Positions 47,101-59,100 of a stretch of 64,000 bases of DNA are shown piece by piece (the first letter of the stretch is position 1; each line of letters opens with the position of its first letter). The position numbers and the translations under genes were made by a program. Below the pieces are notes generated by a model. The model did not search any database. It saw only the letters and a program-made list of their open reading frames with translations, and had not been told where the DNA came from. This stretch comes from Aplectana chamaeleonis (lineage: Eukaryota; Nematoda; Chromadorea; Rhabditida; Cosmocercidae): the NCBI GenBank assembly GCA_029168955.1, contig JAPDOI010000271.1:400001-464000 (forward strand), in the 5' to 3' direction.

Positions 47101-50100
47101 CATAGTGGGAGTACGCAGGACGCCGAAGAAAATGCTTGGGACCCCGGTGGGAAAGCAACGGTCGTTTTTTTATGGTTGCGAGTCACAATTTTAAGGAGTT
47201 ATAGTCGCCCGACAACACCGATTCGTATCGATTTCATTGTTCAACGAAGGATAAACTGTAGTCGTAGGTTTCGCCTCTCCAAAATTAGAATCACTAAGCA
47301 AAAATCAGGCCAAAAAGGAAACCTCTGGGAGAAATATATGAAATTTCCAAAAATTTAGCTACCTGGAAAAAGTAACGATTTGGCAATGTTATAATTACAA
47401 GAAATATAGAAGGTGAAAAAATTTAAAAAACGTCTTGAAATATCTTAAAAATGATTTGGCGCAAAATAACCAGAAGTAAGGAAAAAACTTCGAAATGTAG
47501 TGATATGACCAAAGTCGGATTTGACGGTCAATCATAGGCCAACTTTTGATAAGTAGTGACAGACGAGGGATAGGATTTTAGAAGCTTTTCCATTGAACTT
47601 ATCAAAGCTAAATCAAGCGCTCAACGGAAACCGCAAAAGATTTTATTGAAGCCGAAATACGGAAATGAGCATTTGTCAAGCTATGTGAACGTAACGCTCG
47701 AATCCGATGCGCGCTTGATTTAGCTTTGATAAGTTTAATGGAGAAGCTTCTAAAGTACTATCTCTCGTCTGTCACCACTTATCAAAAGTTGGCCTATGAT
47801 TGACCGTCAAATCCGACTTTAGTCATATCACTACATTTCGAAGTTTTTTCCTTACTTCTGGTTATTTTCCGCAAAATCATTTTTAAAGATATTTCAAGAC
47901 GTTTTTTTTTAAATTTTTTCATCTATATCTCTTGTAATTATAACATTGCCAAATCGTTACTTTTTCCAAGAAGCTGAACTTTTCGAAATTATCCTCTGAA
48001 TATCCTTAATGTCTTATCTAATGTCAGCTATCTGGATGATTTGATAAATCAATGCTGCCTTTGAATTATGTTTGGGCGAAAAAATATAAAGTGACAGCAC
48101 CCTCTGAACAAACACTGCAATTCCAGCGTGCCCCATCCCTCGAATGGTCTACTTCTAACTGTGCGACCATGATGATTTGAAAAATACAATCATAGCTTAG
48201 AATCGCGCTGCTGGTTGGATGTCATTACGCCGTCTCTGAGCTGTCCGTGCATCACATGTTTTTCGGGCAATGAGGAAAATCTACTCAGGAATCTACTTTG
48301 CTAGAGAATGGGTATCCACTTTTAGGACAGCTCGGGTAAATTTACTAAATGGTATGCGCAGATTCAAGTAAGAGAAAATTAACCTATCTGTAAATCGTAG
48401 CCGCGATTTGGCCGGAACAGTGGTGCGAGCTGTTAAGAGTGGGTGATACACAATCTGCTGCGGAGGAGCGCAGAACCCTTCCCAATCGGGTGCGTTCATT
48501 GCGGAACACGCACACAGGACTCAGCGATATTTCGGTTCATTTATAGTTGTCAGATCGCTATTGAGCTTCACGAGCGTCCGATCCTTTTCAGCAGAGCAGT
48601 GAGCGAACTCTCAGTTTATCGTTGCGCATGTATCTCGGCAACGTATAATTGAGATCGTAATTATGTTCACTAAGTTAATCAAACGGGGGAGGCTAACTAT
48701 ATAACAATCCCGCTTGATTTAGGGAAATATTTGGATTTCCAGCGACCAGAACTGAATTCTCTACCGAGTTCTTCGTCACCTGGAATCTCTATGACCTCCT
48801 GGATCACCTCATCATCGGACACGCTAGTGACCACCTCATCGACTTTTCTCCCGACTCCGCCGGCTGGACCACTACGCTCAACTAAAAGGCCCCTACAATT
48901 AAAATCGCCTGGGGTATTCTTTACTATTCTATTCTTTTCTTTTTACTATTCTTACATATTCTTTCTCATTCTGCTCTCTTTATTTTTTTCTTCATTCTCT
49001 TTTCGTGCCACGCAACCCTAACGACTGTTTATTTCTCCTCTTCTTCATCTTCTCGTAATTATGTTACTTTTATTCGTTTTGTTAACTTGTTTGTTTATTT
49101 ACTTTTTCATCTATTTGTTTATTTATTTGTATATTTCTTTATTTCTTTATCTATTTGTTTATTTATTTATTTAGTTATCACTTTATTTGGATATTTATAA
49201 TGTTGTTAAGAGCCTCTTCCACCGAATGGACGTCAGTGGGTTTTTCCTTGTCCGTCTGTTATATTTCGATCAATCGTGGTGTACCATTCAGGAGCCCAAC
49301 TCTTCTTCGATGCAATGGTTTATCGTTACTCAGAAAATTAGACCTGCTTCAAAATTTACCACAAACTATAGTTAAAGTTTTTAGCCCTGAGAGATTTCAA
49401 AGCACTATTGTTCTCTCCTTCATATGCATCAAGGGCTCTTTAGTTTATGAAACGTTTACATGAATCCCTCTCTTCTCTTCATTTCTAGGAATGAAACCTG
49501 GTGTCCCCCCCTCCGTCTAGGATAGAACATTCTTCACTTGCTCAGAAGAGCGTGGACGAGCTTACTGGCCCTGCTGGTTTCCGCAAACGCTCAGCAACCA
49601 AGCGCTGATCGCGAAATGTGCGCGAATCTATCAGGTTGGCCGCGGCAGAGTTGCTTGGCAATTCGCCATGGAAGACGTGCATGGCGCCACAAGCTCGTAC
49701 GAATGGGGGGCGGACCAGGATAAGAAGGCGCACCGCGATAACTTTCAAAACCGTTTTTATTGATTTCTGGCCCGTTTTCGCTGATTTCTTAGACCCTATT
49801 CCCCCCAGCATCTGCCAACTTAGTGTTTCACCATGAAACCTCGAGAATGAGGTTTATGGTGGACACTGCCTCCAAAGCAAGTGATTCATTATTCTCCTTT
49901 TTCCTTCTTTTTTCGTGATCTCATCGTTTTTCTAGGGATTATTGTTCTTTCTCTTGCTCTCGATCGTCTTGCTCTTTTTATTAATCCTTTCTTCATCTTC
50001 TTGTTCTTCTTGGTCTAGCCATGCTTTTAGGTGTTTAGTATTAATATTCGACATCTGATATTTCCAAATCCATTAAATCCTTTAAACGCACAGCCCAACC

Positions 50101-53100
50101 TCAGGGGTAAAATTTGATATTATAGTCCGCCCACCGCGTATAGCAACCCTGCTAAGCGCGAGATCTCAACTCGCTCAAACAAATGAGAGGCTAGAGGGAA
50201 AAAGTCGGTCCCGCCCCCAATACCCAAAAAGCTCAACTGCGCATACCGCCCTGGAAAGGGAACCAAGAGCTCTGCTCTTGTACATTCTGCCTTTGGGCAT
50301 AGTTGCACAGACCAATTTTTCCGTTTGCAAAGAATCCGATTCCCTATTCGGGGCAAAACGTTCGATTATGTTTTCAGGATATTTTTTCCCCAACTTTTTC
50401 CCAGCAGTTTCTCGCTTATTTGATCGGATTGAGATCTCGCGCTTGGCAGGGTTGCTATGCACGGTGGGCGGACTATAATATAAATTTTACCCCTGAGGTT
50501 GGGCTGGGCCGTTGAGGACACATTTAACTATTTCACAGAACCTTTTTTTTCTGCAGCAAAACAGACACTGGAAAACTTTGCACAATTAGTTCCAACCGCT
50601 GGCGAACTTCATTGAAAAAAAGTTGTAGAATTACTATCAACGAGAACATTTGATCGCAAGAAGATCTATCTCATCCACAACGCAATTGACACATTTAAGT
50701 CCAAACGGAGGAGTCAGGAAGAAGGAAGGAAATGCAAGAGCAGTTACAGAACATGTTGAAATGCAAGGATTGCCATCATAAGCCGAGGAAATATAGTGAA
50801 ATGCCTTGCAATACAAAACTTTTTACCTTTAAGATTTAACCGTGGTTATTACGCACGCACACGCCCAAGGTATGCATTGTTCAAAGTAAAATGACGTGCA
50901 TTAGGGCTCAAAAGCAGCCTTCGTGATGAAAGGATTCTCGAGTCTTCATAATGAAAGTAAACGTCTGGCCACCTTTGCAGTGAAAATAAGTAAAATTCAC
51001 ATTGAAAAAAGTACAGGCAAGGTGAAGCGATCTAACGAGGCTGGATTCCCGATGCTAACTATAGTTATTACAGATCGATATTAAATAAATATTAAGCAAA
51101 ACACGCGATTGGCTTGAAACGGATAAGTGTGAGCTTATTCCCTCTCTGAGACAGCTATCCGGAAGCGTGCTTTCTCTTGTCTACCTTTAGTAAAGCATTG
51201 ATTATCTTTGGCAGTAAATAGTATTGATTAAAAACATCGTCATTTGGAGTTGGAAATCCCGCCCTCTTGGGTCTTTTCACCTCGTTTGTGAGTTTTTCCA
51301 CCACCAACACTACCCCGCACCCCCCCAACTCTTGCTTACTTTCACTTCAGTCGTGACCAGATATACACAGTCATGACAAGAACCATTCCTGTCACAAACC
51401 CATTGCTTCGATGCGTCACAACAGCTTGTAATTTTAGAAGGAAGCAATGCATATCTGCCGCGTGTGCATGCGCAGTGACCGCGGTCTAGTCTTTGAAAGG
51501 AGTCTATATTACATGAGGGCTGAGATTGGGCCTGCCGCGTGTGAATGCGTACTAAGCGCGGGTAATACTATGTATTTGCAGCATTCAGACCGACCGCGTA
51601 CTTATGTCATACCTACCGCGTGGCATCGGGTGCCGACCGCGTGGCAATGCGCATCGATCGCGTGGCGATGCGTATTGATCTCGTGGCATTGCGTACCGAC
51701 CACGTGGCAGTGCGTACCGACCGAGTTAACTTGCGTACCGATCGCGTGCCACTGCGTGCAGACCGCGTGGCAGTGCGTGCCATCCTCGTGACGATGCGTA
51801 CCGACCGCGGGGCAGTACATATCAACAGCGTGGCATTGCGTACCGACCGCGTGGCATTGCCTGCCGGCCACATGGCAGTGCGTACTGACCGCGTTAGCTC
51901 GCGTACCTATCGCGTGGCAGTGCGTACCAACCGAGTTAACTTGCGTAACGATCGCGTGGCAATGCGTGCAGACCGCGTGGCAGTGCGTGCCATCCTCGTG
52001 ACGATGCGTACCGACCGCGGGGTAGTACATATCAACAGCGTGGCATTGCGTACCGACCGCGTGGCATTGCCTACCGGCCACATGGCAGTGCGTACTGACC
52101 GCGTTAGCTCGCGTACCTATCGCGTGGCAGTGCGTACCAACCGAGTTAATTTGCGTACCGGTCGCGTGGCAATGCGTGCAGACCGCGTGGCAGTGCGTGC
52201 CATCCTCGTGACGATGCGTACCGACCGCGGGGCAGTACATATCAACAGCGTGGCATTGCGTACCGACCGCGTGGCATTGCCTACCGGCCACATGGCAGTG
52301 CGTACTGACCGCGTTAGCTCGCGTACCTATCGCGTGGCAATGCGTACTGACTGCGTGAAAATTCGTACCGACCGCTGTTAGCATCCGAAAAGCGTTCGTA
52401 CCGATTGCGTGGCGATGCGTACCGACCGCGCGACGTTGCGGGCCGACCGCGTTGCGTTGCGTACCGACCGCGCGACAATACGTACCGATCGCGCTGCAAG
52501 ACGTACCGACCGCGAGGCGATGCGTACCGACCGCGTCACAATGCGTTTCCACTGCTGTTAGTATCCGAAAAGCGTTCGTACTGACGGCGTGGCAATGTCT
52601 ACCGACCGCGTGGCGATGCGTACTGATCGCGTGGCAGTGCGTACCAAGGGCGCGACAATGCGTACCGACCGCGTGGCAAGACGTACCGACCGCGCGGCTA
52701 TACGTACTAATCGCGTTGTATTCCGTACTGACCGCGTGACGGTGCGTATCGACCGCGCTAATTTGCGTGCCGACCGCGTGCAAATTGCGTTCCAAACGTC
52801 GCCCATCCCGCTGCCGGTACGCGACTTGTCCGCCGTCGGTCCACCCCATTGTCTGAGATGGTGGACAAATAGACGCACAACCGTAGGCATCAAAAGCGCG
52901 AGGGCGCAGAGGAGCGGGCAGTATACTTGCTATCCGAAGACAAGTTTTCGGATAATGGATCGATTCGGATAATGCCGATTTTAAATTTTCCGGATATTGA
53001 TTCAATTCAGATGATGCGCTTTTTTAAATTTTCGGATAATGGATCGATTCAGATAATGCCATTTTTTCAATGATTAGGATACGGATATCCGGTCGCATAA

Positions 53101-56100
53101 TTTCGGATAACTTCGGATATTTTCGAAACAAAGTTGAGGCAAAACGGTGGAAAATAAACCAGGCACACACACACAGGTTCTATCCACACACAGGTTTTTC
53201 AGGACAACTAGCAAGCAAAAAGTATGCAAAGCGACTATACAAAAAAAACCTTCTACACTGAATAACTAGCCACTTGGTCGTCTCACTTGACCACGCCCTT
53301 TTTTCGGCGCCGCAACGACTCTTCCGATTTCGGAAGGAGGGAGACAATCCTGGGTTGATGTACTAAATATGTAGAAGGCGGTACGGAAAATGGGCATGGC
53401 CCAGTGCAATTTTATCCGAAAAATATCCGATTTTATCCGAAATTTTAGCCGAGTTTTATCCGATTTTATCCTAAATTTCTCCGGTTTTATCCGAATTTTT
53501 GACCATTCGGATAATGGTTCGATTCAGATAATGCCGATTTTGATTTTCCCGGATATTGGTTCGATTCAGATAAAGTGTTTCTTCGAATTTTCGGATGTCG
53601 CATTATCCGAATCTCGGATATTTGGTCGGATATCCAAAAAGGAGTGATTCGGATACTAAGTATAGCGAACAGGACTCAACTATACTCCGCCTCTATGGTA
53701 CCGGCGCATGGATCCAACGAAAGCTAAATTTTGCTTATAATTGTGAGCCGCAAGAAACGGATCTCTCCACAATGTGAATTATATGTTCAAAGACAGTGTT
53801 CGGACACAAATTTATGTCCGAGATTTCCCTGACCAAACCGCAAGAGAGACAGTCTTCTTCAAGTTCATTCAGGGATTTCAGTGAACTGGTCATCCTCGGA
53901 TATTTGTGGGGAAGTTCCCGAGGACAATAGACCTGATTTGGTCGTTATCACTCGGTCGAGGGGAGAGGAGCGAAAACAGTCAACTCTGGGGGAGAACAAG
54001 GGAAGTTCGCTTCACGGTTGTTCCCATGGCCTCCCCCCGAACATGATGAACGCGAAAACAAAGCCGCAGCGTATACGGTGATACAGACGGGCTAGTCGCG
54101 AGGTGGTCTCGCACTTCGCAAGTTGAGGGGGTAGATCTGCCACTCAAGGGCTGCGTAAGGCATCTCTGCCTGGTTTATAGAGGAGCTAATAAGCTTTTCT
54201 ATAACCATTAGTAAAAGGTGAATGTTTTTGGACCGATCGCAGTTTTTCAGGAGCAGGAGACTGTCGAAAACAGCGGGTTCTAGCAAGCTGATTTTTGATC
54301 AATCATTGAACAATGGGAAGATCTGCAGTCGGAAGGTCGTGGGAAGACCTGCAGTCGGGATAACAAGAGAACTCCTGCTGTGGGAACTTCCCCCATTACT
54401 CTGCTGTCGAGACGTCCCCTTCGCCTCCCCCCAATTCGGGGGAGGTTCCCCAGTTGTTTCGAGGGAAGTTCTGCTGTCGTTCTCGGGAACTTCCCACGAA
54501 TATCTGAGTCTACAAAAGTGTGCCCGTCGTCCCCGTTTTCAGCAAAGGTCCGCGGTTTTTTTCACCGTGCGCGGCGAAAATAGTTTCTCAGCAGCGCCAT
54601 AAACGCCGCCAGTGCGGTGACCCCACCGCGTGGCGGCGAGACGATCACCTATATGCCGCAGGTACATTGACATTTAGACGGCCTCATCAGGTTCCGTCTA
54701 TAGCTGATGACCAGCGGCAGGCGCCTTGCCGCTCAAACACAATGCTCAATCACTGACATAGGACGCTCAGCCGCATGCAGCGTGTCTGAGGGTAGCGAAG
54801 TTAACAATGGTATTCACAATATTCGTGACAGTCGCTGCATCTACGGCTTCGACGACATACAACAGTGGCAAAATATGCGGATGTTTTTGATTAAGAGCCA
54901 CTTTCTTCTTTCATTCTTAGCCTCTCTCTTTACTCAAGCCCGCTGGCTAAGATTGGTTGTGAATGACGGAAATTACAAACTTATGAGAACTCGTCCAACA
55001 TGCTTTCGCCGCTCAATTTCAGACAATTCTTGAGTGGCCCTAACCGTTGCCAGGGGCATTGTACGATTAGAGAGACATGATTGAAATTAGCATGGCACCA
55101 TCTTCAAGATGAGCAAATAACAGAAAAACGATTCTGGAGTTAAACTGTGCTCTCGAAGGTAGTGACCGCGATGAAAGAAGTTGTGGTAGAAATCATAAAA
55201 ATCAGCTCGATTTAAAAACGGCTGAAAGACTCCGATGGTTACACGGCAAGAAACAAATCATAAGTGAAATTATTGGACCCTAAGTTGGCAATTTGTGCAC
55301 ACGTAGAGATCTGCACCGAAAAAGATTGGAAACACATGCTGAACAGTCAAAAATCATTCACGATCACAGCCAGAATAAAAAAAGTTAACCTAATGAAAAC
55401 CGTTCAAGATTGAAAGCAGGCCCTTTATTCAATGTTTAACTCGACGAGGACAAAAATATTCGGTCAGTCCGAAGGTTGCTATTGATTGATGTTCGTCCGC
55501 CATCAAAAGACAGGAAAGCTCGTGTCTAAATCTTGGCCCAAAACAGGAGTTTTTTGGCGGAATTTTCCCATAGATCCTTCTACACTGAATCCAGAAAAGA
55601 TTAAGAGAGGAAAAAGAAAACATCAGATTTCATCGCGACTACTGTCTTCAAAGGCAGAATTTCGATTTTGAGATTTCCCGCGAAATCGGTGCTCTTGTTA
55701 CAGGTAGTCCCAAGGAACATGCGAAAACTGCGTAAAAACCGGTCTTCTTCAGATTATTCCAGCCACTTCCGTTAGCCGATGATCCAGAAAAGTCAGAAAA
55801 GTGTGGCCATCGTCCATATTTTAGCGGTTGTCCACGCATTCTTCAAAAGTGCTGTGTAATTATCGGTCATTCCAGCCATGGTTATCATGCTGTGAATACT
55901 ATACTTTTACATTTTCAGATTTTTTTCGAATATTCGAGTTTTCGAATAATTCGAGATTTTGAACATTTCGAATATTCGACTTCTCGAATAATTCGGGAAT
56001 TCGCCTTTTTCGAATATTCGACTTTTCGAATAACTCGAAGTCGACTTTTTCAGTCGAATGACTTTTCGAGTCATTCGATTCGGTCAAAGTATAGTGAATA

Positions 56101-59100
56101 CCGTAACCCCTGACTTTGAGGATGTTTTCTCCACAACTAAGGACTCAGAGTTCGTGAAACGTACAGACGATGTTCAGCTTGGCCAGCCCAATCTATTTAC
56201 CAGAGGTGGTCTATTTTTCATACTTCTGGCGGAAGGGGGTTGAATAAAAGGGGTGTTGTAACTGAGTGGTGTACATTTACAGGAAATACGGTATCTGTGC
56301 TACTTCACGCACCTACAGGCCATAAAACGGCCAAAGTCTCACCGTCGACTGCGTACCACGCGCTGCGCGACCGCACGCGCGTCGGAAGCAGACGAGTTTT
56401 GCCGCCGCGCGAGAGTTTCGGCCGCCGCGCGGAGGCCGAAACGTCGCGCGGCGGTTGAAAACTCGTCTGCTTCCGACGCGCGTGCGGTCGCGCAGCGCGT
56501 GGTACGCAGTCGACGGTGAGACTTTGGCCGTTTTATGGCCTGTACAACTAAAAAACGGTTTGTATAACCACGAGGTAATATAAGAGCTATCCCTAACAAA
56601 TTTGGATAGCAGTCCTTGCGAGAGTCTCTATTATGCGCCATTCAGTCCTTGGCGAAGCAACTAGGCTGGAATCATACTTCCAGCGAAGAGCAAATGTTTA
56701 CAATCAACATCGAACAAAAAATCAATACACCCGAAATGAGCTGTCGTTACTGCTGGTCGAGGGAAACACGATAGCCAGATTGAAACACCTTACCGAATAA
56801 ATTTGTAGCATGGTAGCGTAGGCGACGACGAAACATGTCGCCGAGGGAGCCGCCATACAGTAAAACGGCTTCAGAAAGGTTGGCCTGGAATTAGTCGCAG
56901 ATTAGAGAGGTGCGACGACCAACGAACTGTGGCAATACTTCTATTTTCTAGCTTACAGAGCTTAACCTTCCGGGTGGTGGCCATCGTGTATTCCAACCCC
57001 TGAAGGGGCGCGAAAAACGGGGGAGGAGCGAGGTTTCTGATTGGACGCAACACTAGACTAGCGACAGCCCACTCGCTGCGTCTCTCCCATTTCTCCCGCC
57101 TCTTCAGGGGTTGGAATACACGATGGGCGCCACCCTGATCTTCCTGCTCTTTGCAATATGCCAGCAGTTGATTACGGTAATTGACGTGGCGGGACCTACT
57201 GCCGTTTACGTGACGCATCTTTGGCTGTCGCGGTTCTGAATTCCAGAATCGATAAAGTAATGGAGTAAATTCATTCCAGGGATTTCTGTTGAAATTCAGG
57301 GCTTCGTATGTCCCCTTACTAACCCTAGGGTGGAAGAAATTAAGGTATGATGTCAGAAATTTGGAGGTGCTCATGGTTTTCGAAATGTATCTTTACAACG
57401 CATCGGCTGGTTTTTAAAGTATGAGTAGTTGCTATGCATGACTCTTGTTGAGCCTCTTAATACAATGTCGTTAACATTGACTGCCGCTTTGCAGGAGAAG
57501 ATATCAGGCTTTATCCGACTGATATTTCAGCGGTTGCGCCTTTTTCAGAAAAATTTGAGCATGTGATGGCGTTCTCGGAGCTTCATGTGTCCAACGCTGG
57601 AGGTTGACTACTAGGTGTACACTTTAAAGGAACATTATTAAAGATCTTGTGTTGAAGGTAGCATATACGCTCAAAAAGGCTATCGATTTCATGGTCTGAA
57701 TCAAAGGCTCAAAGCTGCTAGTTTGAAGATTCCACAACAAAACCCCGAAAAATTTGATGGAAATGAAGTGACAATGGGTTGTTTATCCATTTGGCTGAAA
57801 ACGGACAACGCGCTCGCAAAGCGCAAACAAGATTGGACTATTGATTTTACTCCACTCGCATGGCCGGGTGCTTAAAGGCAGCATACGCGCTCGTAAACGT
57901 AATTGAGATAACTACGCAAATAGAATGGAATGGCCCAGATTACAACGCCTACTCATTTTGAAGTGTCAAAAACGACCCACAATAACGCTACATGAGTTAG
58001 AAGTTGGCCCCGCTCTGTATTTTCACGCCCCCTGCATTTCCCATTCTCCTGCAACGCAAGGTTGCTGGGTCATATTCACCGTCGGTACTGTTGGTAGGGT
58101 GCCTAACCAGTGAACCACACACGCCACTGACGGCGAAGATGACCCAGCAACCCTGCTTTGGAGCAAAATAGCAAATACAGGGGGCGTGAAAATACAGGGC
58201 GGGCTAACTTCTAACTTATGTAGCGGCATTGTGGGTCATTTTTGACACTTCAAAATGCGTAGGCATTATGTTGTAAGCCATACGGTTCGATTCACATTGT
58301 TATCTCAACCACGTTTACGAGCGTGTATGCTGCCTTTAACGTTTCTCCGTTTGAAGCCTCCAAAAGGAGCCAAAAGTACCTTTCTCGAGCAGCGAGGTGT
58401 GGAGTCCCGCCCACTTTGCCTGTGGAACCCCGCCTTCTGATACAACTTTGAGGCTTCAAAACGGTCGCTTTGGCTCGTTTTCGTCGCTTCCAACGACTTG
58501 GGCGTTTTAGTATTGATCTCCTAGGTTATTCAACGTCTTTATCTCAACTACTTTTGCGATCGTGCTGCCTTTAACTTTAAGCGGAAGACGAACCCCAGTG
58601 GGCCCGTTTGAAGGCAAGAAATCAACATTACTTGTTATTAGAGGGGCCTAAGATGAGAGATGTTCAGAACAACAATGTAAAGTAATCGTTGTATGAGGCT
58701 CCATTGATTCCTTACTCTGAAACGACGATGACCAATCACGCGACGCACACAAGCGGTTACTAAGATGCCGCGACTACCCGCCGCGACTACCACTGTCACT
58801 CTCAGTTGGGCCATTACCAGGAGCGAAATGGCCAAGCTCCGTCGGCTGATGGTCGTAATGTATTCCTTTCCCGGGAAACGGGAGAAGGGTGAAGCGCGTG
58901 ATTGGGCGCAACGCGGGGCTGTGCCTGTGTTGCGTCCGATTACGAGCTTCGCTACTCCCCCGTTTCACGAGGTAGGAATACACGACGACCAGCACCCACT
59001 TCTACGTGTCGTTCGTTGAGGCGATAACAATCATGTCAATCTTTCTTAGCTGTAATAGGGACATCCATGTAAAAAGACTGCCCATAAATTAGCAAAATGA

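Noticed and set aside
51602..53005. 467-codon open frame on the minus strand across SatB as a protein-coding gene
   Set aside because: The 21-bp period keeps several frames open on both strands at once. The frame has no signal peptide, splice signals or non-repetitive domain, so I keep it only as a finding.
56339..57374. Open frames around 56.3-57.4 kb, including a 167-codon minus frame
   Set aside because: They overlap the perfect palindrome, an FB-F MITE and exon 3 of gene B in the wrong frame.
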